The notes under the pieces are model-generated. The model searched no databases and had not been told where the DNA came from. It saw nothing but the letters and a program-made list of their open reading frames with translations. This document shows, in pieces, positions 17,701 through 24,948 of a stretch of DNA of 64,000 bases; position 1 is the first letter of the stretch; each line of letters begins with the position of its first letter. Made by a program: the position numbers and the translations under genes. This stretch comes from CAZQKW01 sp964594075 (GTDB taxonomy: Bacteria > Desulfobacterota > WTBG01 > CAIYCZ01), in assembly GCA_964594075.1 (NCBI GenBank), contig CAZQKW010000006.1, positions 42,288-106,287 of the forward strand, given 5' to 3'.

Positions 17701-19200
17701 CACCAGCTCAATCGGGTCGTCGTGGCATCCTGCACGCCGCGCACTCATGAGCCGCTCTTCCAGGAGACCCTCTGCGAAGCGGGCATCAATAAATATCTCT
17801 TTGAAATGGCCAATATCCGCGACCAGTGCTCATGGGTGCATGCCACGTTTCCGGAAAAAGCAACGGAAAAAGCCAAAGACCTGGTGCGCATGGCAGTTGC
17901 CCGCGCCCGGGAGCTTGAGCCGCTTCCGGAGAAATCCTTTGAGGTCGTGCAAAGCGCTCTGGTGATTGGCGGTGGCGTGTCCGGGATGACATCTGCGCTG
18001 TCGCTGGCCCGCCAGGGATTTGATGTCTATCTGGTTGAGCGGGAAAAGGAATTGGGTGGCATGGCGCGAAAACTTCATTATACGCTGAGCACCTCTGACG
18101 TGCAGCACGAGCTCAGGCGCCTTATTGAACAGGTGGAACGCACGGCAAAAATCCAAATTTTCCGGGATGCGGAAGTTGTGGGTTTTTCCGGCCATGTGGG
18201 CAGCTTCACGACCACGATCGCAAGCAATGGTTCAACTCGGGAGATCAAGCACGGTGCGGTCATTGTCGCAACCGGCGGTTCTGAATATAAACCCACCGAA
18301 TATCTTTACGGGCAGCAGCACCAGGTGCTCACGCAACTTGAGCTGGAGGAAAAAATTGCCGCAGGAAACCTCAACGTTCGTTCAGTGAAGCAGGTGGTAA
18401 TGGTGCAGTGTGTAGGCTCCCGCGAAGAAGGGCATATGTACTGTTGCCGCATCGGCTGTATTGAAGCCGTAAAAAACGCTCTGAAATTGAAAAGTCTCAA
18501 CCCGGGCATAGCCATAACCATACTGTATCGCGATATCAGAACGTATGCCTTCAGCGAACTGTATTATCGCCAAGCGCGCGAGCAGGGGGTGCTCTTCGTG
18601 CGCTACGATGCTGATAAAAAGCCGCAGGTGACGGAGGAAAACGGACGCCTGCTGGTGCGTGTGTTCGACGCGGCGCTGGGTTCGGATATCACGCTGCAGC
18701 CCGATTATCTGGTATTGACTGCATCGGTGCGACCGCATCCATTAAGCGAAGAGCTTGCTACCCGTCTTAAAGTGCCGCTCAACAGCGAAGGCTTTTTCCT
18801 GGAGGCGCACATGAAACTGCGGCCTCTTGATTTTGCCAATGACGGTATGTATCTGTGCGGGCTTGCGCACAACCCAAAACTGTTGAGCGAATCAATTTCG
18901 CAGGCCCGGGGCGCCGCGGCACGGGCGGCGACTATTTTATCCCAGCGCGAGATGCTCATCAGCGGCATAATCTCCGTCGTTGATCAGGAGCGCTGTGTGG
19001 CATGCCTCACCTGCGTGCGGGAATGCCCGTATGATGTGCCGGTTATTTCTGAAGAAGGGGTGGCATATATTGAACCGGCAGCATGCCAGGGGTGCGGCAT
19101 GTGTGCCAGCGTCTGTCCCCGCCGGGCAATTGAACTGCAGCACTATAAGGATGGACAAATAGTTGCGAAATGTCTGGCGGTAAAAGACGAGGCCGCCTGA
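14737..19200 (+). CDS. hdrA: Giant HdrA: tandem HdrA modules with an inserted GltD-like flavoprotein module
   Basis: A 1487-residue flavin subunit, two to three times the size of ordinary HdrA. Order: an N-terminal HdrA segment with FAD motif VVGGGIGGMQAA (about 17-28) and DCSMCTISPK, then a [4Fe-4S] motif CNACGDCIQACP (113-124). Next is an inserted glutamate-synthase beta/GltD-like module (about 150-640) with Cys-rich CGLTCPTG and VCHHPCEEKC, plus nucleotide folds at VGSGPAGL (about 265) and IGGGNVAID (about 395). HdrA sequence then resumes (CLNCGLCCECFQCVAAC, WIQCVGSRD). A second HdrA follows from about 930 (CRCGTNIG, IGGGVSGM near 1077), and the end is a two-cluster ferredoxin (about 1415-1475). 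It could couple NAD(P)H to ferredoxin and a methylene-THF reductase by bifurcation; this is inferred. Confidence 0.93.
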   Translation: MNNDTAKEKNLVGAVMVVGGGIGGMQAALDLANAGYRVYLVEGTTAIGGHMAQLDKTFPTNDCSMCTISPKLIEVAKHLNIEVITNAEVEALRGEAGNFQVTVLKKPRYVIEEKCNACGDCIQACPVSLPSEFDENLMDRKAIYKRYPQAIPNVVAITKGDRAPCGLTCPTGINVQGYVALISAGKFQEALALIRERNPFPSVCGRVCHHPCEEKCNRGELDEPIAINPLKRFVSDYVREKRARGEIVIERPATAIDRNKPKIAIVGSGPAGLTAAQDLAVLGYPVTVFEALPVLGGMMRVGIPDYRLPKDILADDIEQIITLGVEFKTNTAIGKDLTLQDLRQQGYKAIFAAVGTPLSRKLPIPGAQLPDVLLGVDFLRSVNLGYRVPIGTKVVVIGGGNVAIDVALTALRTGAQAVDLVCLESREEMPAHEWEIEDALEEGVVINCSWGPVAIMENNGTVSGVVVKKCTAVFDAQGKFNPAFDETVTKTFQADTVIIAIGQAADLSLFGEEAALLSTPGGLITVDRVTLQTPLEGVFAGGDAVSGPASVVEAINFGHEAAISIDRYVRGLDVRDGRPLTKPEPAAMPHYRSFPKAPRQEARKIPPAERRGTFKEITLTLTEEQAVAEAKRCLNCGLCCECFQCVAACGPKAVDHSMKEERVDVAVGSVILAPGYESFQAQLKGEYGYGRMPNVVTSLEFERILSASGPFQGHICRPSDHREPKKIAWIQCVGSRDVTCNKDYCSSVCCMYATKEAIMAVDHVPGLEATIFYNDLRAFGKGFENYYETAKTKYGVRYVKGIPSSIKEIQKTKNLKIKFVNDDSGVIEEEFDLVVLSTGLSASEETVRLADRLGITLNRFGFCETADFTPNLTSREGIFVAGAFEAPMDIPETVMGSSSAAALAAELLASQRGTMVRHKQYPPERDVKGEEPRVGVFICRCGTNIGRVVGVSDVVEYAKSLRNVVYAEENLYTCSTDTQQRIIDAIDRHQLNRVVVASCTPRTHEPLFQETLCEAGINKYLFEMANIRDQCSWVHATFPEKATEKAKDLVRMAVARARELEPLPEKSFEVVQSALVIGGGVSGMTSALSLARQGFDVYLVEREKELGGMARKLHYTLSTSDVQHELRRLIEQVERTAKIQIFRDAEVVGFSGHVGSFTTTIASNGSTREIKHGAVIVATGGSEYKPTEYLYGQQHQVLTQLELEEKIAAGNLNVRSVKQVVMVQCVGSREEGHMYCCRIGCIEAVKNALKLKSLNPGIAITILYRDIRTYAFSELYYRQAREQGVLFVRYDADKKPQVTEENGRLLVRVFDAALGSDITLQPDYLVLTASVRPHPLSEELATRLKVPLNSEGFFLEAHMKLRPLDFANDGMYLCGLAHNPKLLSESISQARGAAARAATILSQREMLISGIISVVDQERCVACLTCVRECPYDVPVISEEGVAYIEPAACQGCGMCASVCPRRAIELQHYKDGQIVAKCLAVKDEAA

Positions 19201-19213
19201 CAGGCTGTTGAAA
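19201..19213 (+). repeat. Solo copy of the CAGGCTGTTGAAA end motif
   Basis: Thirteen bases immediately after the hdrA stop repeat the outer arm of the 553-688 inverted repeat exactly (compare 552-564). No matching second arm was found in the 28 nt before mvhD. It may be the remnant of an inserted element end or chance; two exact copies 18.6 kb apart in intergenic DNA make chance less likely. Confidence 0.4.
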
Positions 19214-19241
19214 TAGTTCATGCCGATAATGAGGTTGAGAG

Positions 19242-19676
19242 ATGGAATCCTATGATCCTAAAATTGTAGCATTCTGCTGCACCTTTTGCGCCTATTCAGC
19301 CGCTGATCTTGCCGGTTCCATGCGGTTGGAATATTCTCCCGCAGTGCGCATCATTAAATTGTATTGTACCGGCAAGCTGGATATTTTATTGCTGCTCAAG
19401 GCCTTTGAGGGAGGCGCAGATGCAGTATTTGTCGCCGGTTGACTGGAAGGCGAGTGTCATTTCCTGGAAGGAAATCTCAGAGCCCGAAAGAAAGTTGAAT
19501 ATACGAAAAAACTGCTCAAGGAAATCGGCCTTGAGCCGGAGCGCTTGGAGATGTTTAATATGAGCGCGGCTGAAGCCCCCAAATTTGCACAGGTCGCCGA
19601 TGAAATGACCAAACGGGCGCTGGAACTGGGTCCCAGCCCGTTGAAACGGTCCGACAAAAAAGCGCAGGCAGCCTGA
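19242..19676 (+). CDS. mvhD: MvhD/VhuD-type iron-sulfur subunit, selenoprotein (UGA 19440-19442 read as Sec)
   Basis: Delta subunit that carries electrons between HdrA and its partner enzyme. The frame from ATG 19242 meets TGA at codon 67 (19440-19442) and then continues, in the same frame and without further stops, for 77 codons to TGA 19674. The break falls in GADAVFVAG-U-LEGECHF. In MvhD families this residue is Cys or Sec (VhuD is a known selenoprotein), so Sec is the natural reading. Upstream cysteines CCTFC and YCTGK and downstream GECHFLEGN fit the family. 144 residues in all, the usual size. A SECIS-like hairpin follows the UGA. selA, selB, selC and selD are not in this window. A standard gene caller would cut it at 19442. 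Confidence 0.88.
19440..19475 (+). promoter_or_regulatory. Bacterial SECIS element of mvhD
   Basis: After the UGA at 19440-19442, a perfect 6-bp stem ATTTCC (19459-19464) and GGAAAT (19470-19475) closes a 5-nt loop, TGGAA. The upper stem begins 16 nt after the UGA, and the loop has G at its second position. Both properties match the known rules for bacterial SECIS recognition by SelB. GGC/GCC pairing outside (about 19448 and 19482) could extend the lower stem. Coding constraint alone would not require this symmetry. Confidence 0.75.
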
Positions 19677-19732
19677 ATGCAGGGGTTGATCATTGATGGC
19701 TGAGGTCAACAGGGTATCAAGGAGACGAGATC

Positions 19733-20410
19733 ATGATAGTTGCCCAACGCAAAGGCATTGACGAGATAAAAAAGATGGTGGCGCCGTATTCAAAAATCCT
19801 GGTTGCTGGCTGTGGCACCTGCGTGGCGGTATGCATGGCGGGCGGCGAGCGCGAGGTCAGCATTCTTGCCAGCATGCTGCGCATGGCATTTAAGCTTGAT
19901 CCCGGAAAAGAAATTGAGGTAGGCGAAATAACCATGGAACGCCAGTGCGACCGCGAGTTTATCGAGCCGTTTGACAAGAAGCTGCGCGAATACGAGGCAG
20001 TGATTTCCACTGCCTGCGGCATCGGGATTCAATTCCTGGCCGAATTCCTGGGTGACCGCCCGGTATTTCCCGGCGTGAACACAAAATTTCTGGGCTCAAA
20101 CGAAGGGGAGGGCACCTGGTTTGAGCGCTGCCGGGCATGCGGCGATTGCGTGCTGGGCGAAACCGGCGGCATCTGCCCCATTACCATCTGTGCCAAAAAT
20201 CTGCTGAACGGACCCTGCGGCGGCACCAACAAGGGCAAGTGCGAGGTTGACGCAGACAAGGATTGCGCCTGGACGCTTATTTACCGGCGGTTGGAAAAGC
20301 TGGGCGGACTTGACAACATTCGGAAAATATTTCCGCCCAAAAATTATCATGTGCTAACCCATCCCGGCCGGCTTGTTCACGAAGCATATCAGAAAGAGGA
20401 AAAGAAATGA
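19733..20410 (+). CDS. metV: Methylene-THF reductase partner, zinc/iron-sulfur subunit
   Basis: Accessory subunit of MetVF-type methylene-THF reductase. It contains many cysteines: AGCGTCVAVC near the start, CRACGDC and CPITICAKNLLNGPCGG in the C-terminal third, consistent with the MTHFR C-terminal domain family (PF12225). 225 residues, standard. AAGGAGA ribosome site precedes the ATG. Its stop overlaps the metF start as ATGA, so the two are translationally coupled. In Moorella the same six genes (hdrCBA, mvhD, metV, metF) form one complex, and the set here is identical in content. Confidence 0.93.
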   Translation: MIVAQRKGIDEIKKMVAPYSKILVAGCGTCVAVCMAGGEREVSILASMLRMAFKLDPGKEIEVGEITMERQCDREFIEPFDKKLREYEAVISTACGIGIQFLAEFLGDRPVFPGVNTKFLGSNEGEGTWFERCRACGDCVLGETGGICPITICAKNLLNGPCGGTNKGKCEVDADKDCAWTLIYRRLEKLGGLDNIRKIFPPKNYHVLTHPGRLVHEAYQKEEKK

Positions 20411-21309
20411 GCGAGGCAAGCAGACTACAGCAGGCATTTGCAGCAGGCAAGTTTGTGGTATCCGGTGAGATTGGTCCCCCCAAGGGGACGCAGATTGAGG
20501 AAATGCTGCACCATATTGATGCGCTCAAAGATAAAGTGGATGCGCTGAACGTTACCGACAATCAGAGTTCGGTGATGCGCATTTCATCACTGGGCGTCTG
20601 TCAGCTTATAAAAGAAAAAAACGGCGAACCGATTCTGCAGATGACCTGCCGAGATCGCAACCGCCTGGCATTGCAGTCGGATCTTCTCAGCGCCAGCGTG
20701 CTGGGCATAAAAAATGTGTTATGTTTAACCGGCGATTACATTACCATCGGCGATCACAAGGAGGCAAAACCGGTATTTGACATTGATTCAGTGCAGCTCA
20801 TCCAAACAATTCGGCAGTTGGAGAAGGGCAGGGATCTTGCGGGCAATGAACTGCAGGGCGCTCCAAAATTTTTTGTGGGAGCGGTGGTCACGCCTGAGGC
20901 GGACCCCATTGAACCGCAACTGCTCAAATTTGAAAAGAAGGTAAAGGCCGGGGCGGATTTTTTTCAAACTCAGGCTATTTATGATATAGAGAATTTTAAG
21001 AAGTTTATGCGCTATGCGCGGCAGTTCAACACCAAGATCATGGCCGGCATTGTGCTGCTGGTTTCCGCAGGTATGGCGCGCTACATGAATCAGAATGTGC
21101 CGGGAATTTTCGTGCCGCAGGAGCTCATTGATGAAATGGCAAGCGCGCCGAAAGGTAAAGCCCTGGAGAAAGGCATTGAAATAGCGGGGCGCATGATTCG
21201 CCAGCTCAAAGATGAGAAAATCTGCGACGGCGTTCACATTATGGCCATAGGCAGGGAGGGCGTTATCCCCGATATTTTAAGCGCCGCAGGTCTCAACGGC
21301 GCAGGATAA
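20407..21309 (+). CDS. metF: Methylenetetrahydrofolate reductase
   Basis: FAD TIM barrel that reduces methylene-THF to methyl-THF, the last methyl-branch step before AcsE. Family landmarks: FVVSGEIGPPKG, LNVTDNQSSVMRIS, LQMTCRDRNR, CLTGDYITIGDH, FFQTQAIYD. 300 residues, lacking the eukaryotic regulatory domain. It starts within the metV stop (ATGA). Clustering with hdr/mvhD suggests electrons come from the HdrABC-MvhD module, not directly from NAD(P)H. Last gene of the Wood-Ljungdahl block; a strong hairpin follows. Confidence 0.95.
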   Translation: MSEASRLQQAFAAGKFVVSGEIGPPKGTQIEEMLHHIDALKDKVDALNVTDNQSSVMRISSLGVCQLIKEKNGEPILQMTCRDRNRLALQSDLLSASVLGIKNVLCLTGDYITIGDHKEAKPVFDIDSVQLIQTIRQLEKGRDLAGNELQGAPKFFVGAVVTPEADPIEPQLLKFEKKVKAGADFFQTQAIYDIENFKKFMRYARQFNTKIMAGIVLLVSAGMARYMNQNVPGIFVPQELIDEMASAPKGKALEKGIEIAGRMIRQLKDEKICDGVHIMAIGREGVIPDILSAAGLNGAG

Positions 21310-21326
21310 TGCTGTAAAAAGTTATA

Positions 21327-21367
21327 CACAGAAGCCATCATCAGTTGTTTTGATGATGGCTTCTGTG
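21327..21367 (+). terminator. Strong hairpin after metF
   Basis: A perfect 17-bp stem (21327-21343 with 21351-21367) and 7-nt loop lies 17 nt after the metF stop. No T-run follows, so it may act as an RNA-stabilising 3' end or an atypical terminator. Its arm TGATGATGGCT.CT resembles the arm of the hairpin at 24340-24378. The remaining 220 nt up to the next gene are AT-rich and show no gene. Confidence 0.55.
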
Positions 21368-21587
21368 CATGGAGCTTCATCATCGGCAGGCAGTTAACGA
21401 TATGCGCCCGCGCGTAATAAATGTGGACAAATAATTCAGGGTTATCGTTATTAAGAATCCGCATTATTTTTGTGATGCAAAAATGCTTTGCAAAATTTTG
21501 CAAAGAGCCAAGATATCTTGTGCCGCCCAGGAAAAAGTATTTTTAAAAAATATTCCTTAACTCATAGGAATAAGGTAAAAAAAGCCA

Positions 21588-22424
21588 ATGAAGAATCGTT
21601 CAGTACTCATAACCGGCGCCTCCTCCGGCATTGGCAGAGCTTGCGCCGTGCATTTATGCCGGCGCGGCTTTCGGATTTTCGCCGGGGTCCGCAGCGTACG
21701 GGATGCTGATTCCCTGCATGGAGAAACCACCGGAAACATAATCCCGGTAATGGTTGATGTAACAGATACCGGTTCCATTGCCTCTGCGGTCGAAAGAGTG
21801 GCAGAGACAACCGGCGGCGCATTGTACGGGCTTATTAACAATGCCGGGGTAGGCTTGGGCGGCCCCCTGGAACTGCTTCCGGCTGACAAAATCAGCAACC
21901 TGCTGATGGTAAATGTTTTTGGTGCTGCGGCAGTGACTCAGGCATTTCTGCCGCTCATCAGAAACAATCGGTGCGGGCGCATTATCATGATTAGCTCCAT
22001 TTCAGGGCGCATCGCGGTGCCGGGATTAAGCGTATATGCTGCCTCTAAATTCGCAATAGAAGCGCTTGGCGATGCGTTGCGCGTGGAATTGAAGCCGTTG
22101 AACATTGCCGTTGTTCTGATAGAACCGGGCAATGTCGCAACTCCTATCTGGGAAAAAGGCATTGCACATCACGCGACGGTGATGGCGCGGGCAGATGCAG
22201 CGGTAAAAAACCTGTATGCCGATCTCATACGGGCGCTCAACAGGACGGCCAAAAATCCGCACGGCATTGCGCCACAACGTGTAGCGGAGGTGATTGAACA
22301 TGCGCTCATCGTTGCGCGGCCGCGCAGCCGTTATCTGGTGGGGAAAAACATGGGGGCGATGCGGCTGTTGAGCCGGATGCCTGACAGCATCCGTGACTGG
22401 ATTTTACTGCGCCATTTTAAATAA
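21588..22424 (+). CDS. Short-chain dehydrogenase/reductase (SDR family)
   Basis: Classical SDR oxidoreductase with NAD(P) Rossmann fold: TGASSGIG (residues 9-16), NNAG (about 84), the catalytic serine in MISSISG, and YxxxK at Y150/K154. 278 residues. After TGxxxGIG, VRSVRD in the cofactor-discriminating region hints at NADP preference (weak inference). The C-terminal third is basic, with PRSRYLVGKNMGAMRLL, as in SDRs acting on lipid or retinol-like substrates. Substrate unknown. ATG 21588 starts directly at the homology; only a weak ribosome site is visible. Starts a new transcription unit after the metF hairpin. Confidence 0.85.
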   Translation: MKNRSVLITGASSGIGRACAVHLCRRGFRIFAGVRSVRDADSLHGETTGNIIPVMVDVTDTGSIASAVERVAETTGGALYGLINNAGVGLGGPLELLPADKISNLLMVNVFGAAAVTQAFLPLIRNNRCGRIIMISSISGRIAVPGLSVYAASKFAIEALGDALRVELKPLNIAVVLIEPGNVATPIWEKGIAHHATVMARADAAVKNLYADLIRALNRTAKNPHGIAPQRVAEVIEHALIVARPRSRYLVGKNMGAMRLLSRMPDSIRDWILLRHFK

Positions 22425-22522
22425 AGCTGATGGCTGAGAGCTTATACATCTCATTCTCTCTACGTCCTTGATGCGCTGTGCGGTAATATTTTTTTATTTA
22501 CAGTCATGAAAGGAGGCACATC

Positions 22523-23137
22523 ATGAAACTTTTGGCCGTTATCGGAAGTCCGCGGAAGGGAGGCAACACCGAGCTCCTGGTTGACAAGGTTATCGAAGGA
22601 TGCAAAAGCAGGACAGCGGCAGATGTTGAAAAAGTAGTGCTCATTGATAGAAACATTCAGTTTTGCACGGGTTGTTTAACCTGCACCTTCCCCCCGCCCG
22701 GGACAGGAACATGCATCCTCAGGGATGACATGGATGAGTTGCTGGAGCATATTCAGGCATGCGATGCGCTTATATTCGGCACGCCAAACCACATGCGCAC
22801 CGTTACCGCGCCGATGCTGAACTTTCTTGCCCGGATGCTGCCGCTGCTGCGCTATGAAATCGAGTATGACGCCGGGGGAAACATGGTTGGCGCTGCCGGG
22901 GTATCAAAGATTCAGGACAAAAAGGCAGCTATAGTTATTAGCCAGGGAGACCCGTTTTTTTCGTCACCTCTGGTGCATATGGTGCTTGAACGGAATCTGC
23001 GGGATTTCCGGCTGAAGCTGGTGGGCGATATCATAAGCATGGGCAATTTGCAAAAGCAGGATGTTGCGGCAAAGGCTGAAGACCTGCAACGAGCGTTTGA
23101 TTTGGGAGCAAAACTCGCAACGTGGAGCGGATTTTAA
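22523..23137 (+). CDS. Flavodoxin-like iron-sulfur flavoprotein / FMN reductase
   Basis: Flavodoxin-fold protein of the NADPH-dependent FMN reductase/iron-sulfur flavoprotein group. FMN phosphate-binding SPRKGGNTE (residues 9-17); three cysteines C48, C51 and C54 (FCTGCLTC) form part of an ISF-like cluster motif. FGTPNHMRTVTAPMLNFLAR corresponds to the flavin-binding loop. 204 residues. AAAGGAGG precedes the ATG. It may supply low-potential electrons; its downstream neighbour is a ferredoxin-dependent reductase-like protein, so a functional pairing is possible (inference only). Confidence 0.82.
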   Translation: MKLLAVIGSPRKGGNTELLVDKVIEGCKSRTAADVEKVVLIDRNIQFCTGCLTCTFPPPGTGTCILRDDMDELLEHIQACDALIFGTPNHMRTVTAPMLNFLARMLPLLRYEIEYDAGGNMVGAAGVSKIQDKKAAIVISQGDPFFSSPLVHMVLERNLRDFRLKLVGDIISMGNLQKQDVAAKAEDLQRAFDLGAKLATWSGF

Positions 23138-23281
23138 TAGGTAAAATTATTACCCGGTCGAGAAAACGGCGCTGCGCGCTGTGTCTCCTGTTGCCTTCTC
23201 TTGACATAATGTGGTCTGTTTTTATATAGTCGTATAGTCAGGTATATCCGTTGTCGTTATTAGAAACAGATGGAGGCAAAC

Positions 23282-24163
23282 ATGAAAAAGGCACTAAAAA
23301 TTGTTGGTATTATAGTATTAGTCATTATCATTGCCGGGGGGATATTTATCATGACCTACCAGCCAAAAAAGTATTCAGACTTTGATGTCTATGCGGCCAT
23401 GCGCAATTTCACCATTTCGGTGATGGAGGAATACAAGGCAGATGAGCGGCCCATAAGCACAGAGTTTAAAGATTTTTCCATTCCCCTGGCATTTCCCTAC
23501 AGCAAACTTTTTGGCGGAAGTGCGATGGGCATCCCCCTGGTGTCATTTGAGAGCGATCGGATAGCCGCCGCTTCCATCAGCCAGTTTGAGATCCCCCCGA
23601 AATCCGGATATCGGCGTGACTTCACTTTTAATCTCCGCCCGCGCTATGGATTCAAGGCGCCCATATTGCATATTGATTTCATGAAACCGTCCCCGGGTGT
23701 GCCCGGCCTCTGCACCATGGATTTTTTTAATGTGGATGCTGACAATATCAAAATAGAAGCCTTCTTTGGCAGGGAACTGGATCAGGTGCAGAAGGCGGTG
23801 GCGATGGTTGAGAAATATCAGCGCACGGTGGAAGAAGGCAGGGGAAAGATAACCAGGTACCTTGATCCTTACAAGAGCCCCTACCGCATGGAGCTGAAAG
23901 AGCCTGAAACCGGCGATGAAACTATCCGCAAAGAGTATTACGAAACTGTTGCAGCCGCATACAGATTGGTGCTGCCTGCCTACCTGAAAAGCCTCTCCAG
24001 ACTCCAGCCTGATTCAAAATATGCGAAGCAGCACGAGGAAAAGACCCGCGAATTTGTCAAGGCCCTGCATGACCAGGATTTTGCCGTCAACATGGGCAAG
24101 AAAATCTTCGGCGAACATTTTAAAAAGTACTGGATGGACGGGTTTTGGGATGTGCAGTTGTAA
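23282..24163 (+). CDS. Membrane-anchored protein resembling ferredoxin-dependent bilin reductases (FDBR/PcyA-like)
   Basis: A single N-terminal membrane anchor (residues 6-25) precedes a soluble domain of about 260 residues, presumably outside the membrane or tethered to it. By eye the soluble part aligns with PcyA-type bilin reductases. PRYGFKAPILHIDFM matches the family's P..gLPl.g.Di strand, and the end (KIFGEHFKKYWMDGFWDVQ) matches [20 protein letters not shown]. E103 and D132 are 29 residues apart, exactly like catalytic Glu76 and Asp105 of PcyA; the position of His88 is Thr115. ATG 23282 is used because TGGAGG lies just upstream; an ATG 12 nt earlier lacks spacing. No haem oxygenase or phytochrome is nearby. 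It may be a bilin/tetrapyrrole reductase or a diverged fold relative. Confidence 0.55.
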   Translation: MKKALKIVGIIVLVIIIAGGIFIMTYQPKKYSDFDVYAAMRNFTISVMEEYKADERPISTEFKDFSIPLAFPYSKLFGGSAMGIPLVSFESDRIAAASISQFEIPPKSGYRRDFTFNLRPRYGFKAPILHIDFMKPSPGVPGLCTMDFFNVDADNIKIEAFFGRELDQVQKAVAMVEKYQRTVEEGRGKITRYLDPYKSPYRMELKEPETGDETIRKEYYETVAAAYRLVLPAYLKSLSRLQPDSKYAKQHEEKTREFVKALHDQDFAVNMGKKIFGEHFKKYWMDGFWDVQL

Positions 24164-24198
24164 GGGGAATATTTTAAAGGCGTGCTCTAGAAATGTCC

Positions 24199-24265
24199 TT
24201 CCCGCGAAAGCGGGAATTTATAATATCTTGAAGTCTTGGGTTCCCACCTGCGCGGAAGTGACAGA
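24199..24265. repeat. REP-like intergenic palindrome
   Basis: TTCCCGC-gaaa-GCGGGAA (24199-24216) is a perfect 7-bp hairpin of the widespread extragenic 'CCCGCGAAAGCGGG' type. About 25 nt further, TTCCCACCTGCGCGGAAGTGACA looks like its decayed partner unit. The 314-bp interval 24164-24477 holds only this, the hairpin at 24340-24378 and no gene. Confidence 0.5.
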
Positions 24266-24339
24266 ATTTTTATTTGTAAATATTCTTAGCAAATACGGGA
24301 ATCGCGAGTTACAAATTCTATCTGATCCAAGGGCATATA

Positions 24340-24378
24340 AAAAGCAGCCGTCACGATTTTTTGATGATGGCTACTTTT
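24340..24378 (+). terminator. Probable terminator downstream of the FDBR-like gene
   Basis: Arms AAAAGCAGCCGTCA (24340-24353) and TGATGGCTACTTTT (24365-24378) pair over 14 positions with one G-U and one mismatch, followed by a T-rich GTTTGTTT. Works on the + strand. The A-run/T-run flanks also allow minus-strand use. Confidence 0.5.
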
Positions 24379-24477
24379 GTTTGTTTATTTATGGCAATCT
24401 CACCATGGACAATACTGAATACCCCGATCTTTTCTTCTCTTCACTCAATCCTTTACCGCGGGACCGGTGCCGTGGGG

Positions 24478-24903
24478 TCACGGCTTAATCTCTTCAGGAG
24501 CCACCTGTTTCACTGCATCAAGCTCGCTGCCGCTACTTATCACTCCCTAAGCCTTGACATGATAGCCAAGTATCAGCTGGTTTGCCATGAAAAATGAACA
24601 ATAGCCAATGTATTCAACTATCTCACCTTTTAGCCCCAGCTCTTCTTCAACTTCACGCAGCACGGCCTGCTTCGGCGTTTCGCCTTTTTCAAGAAATCCC
24701 GCAACAATGCCAAACCAGGTTTCTGGCTTCCCTTTTTTGTGGCGAAGCACGACCTTGCCGTCAATTTCTTAAATAGCGCACACGACCGGCACCGGATTAT
24801 CGTAAAATACATATGTGCATTTCTCATCTTAGCAGGCCAGCCGCTGCTCGCCGTCAAGCATCATTTTGGCTAGTGGCGATTTACATAAAGGGCAATATTG
24901 CAT
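24478..24903 (-). pseudogene. Decayed NUDIX hydrolase (NADH-pyrophosphatase-like)
   Basis: Starting at ATG 24903 with GGAGA upstream, the frame encodes a zinc-ribbon-like CPLCKSPL, then FYDNPVPVVCAI, then an intact NUDIX box GFLEKGETPKQAVLREVEEE and the tail GYCSFFMANQLILGYHVKA. It is broken by in-frame TAA at codon 25 (24829-24831), TAA at codon 45 (24769-24771) and TAG at 24547-24549. Beyond the last, EELDAVKQ-like sequence continues to TGA at 24478. Three nonsense codons in an otherwise recognisable gene mean recent decay. It lies 46 bp from an insertion sequence. Confidence 0.8.
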
Positions 24904-24948
24904 AAGAGATTCTCCAATAAATAATAGATGAGTAAATTAATTCATTGC

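Noticed and set aside
19242..19442. mvhD as a truncated pseudogene
   Set aside because: The single break is exactly at the family's Cys/Sec position, the frame continues perfectly, and a SECIS-like stem follows. A random nonsense mutation is far less likely.
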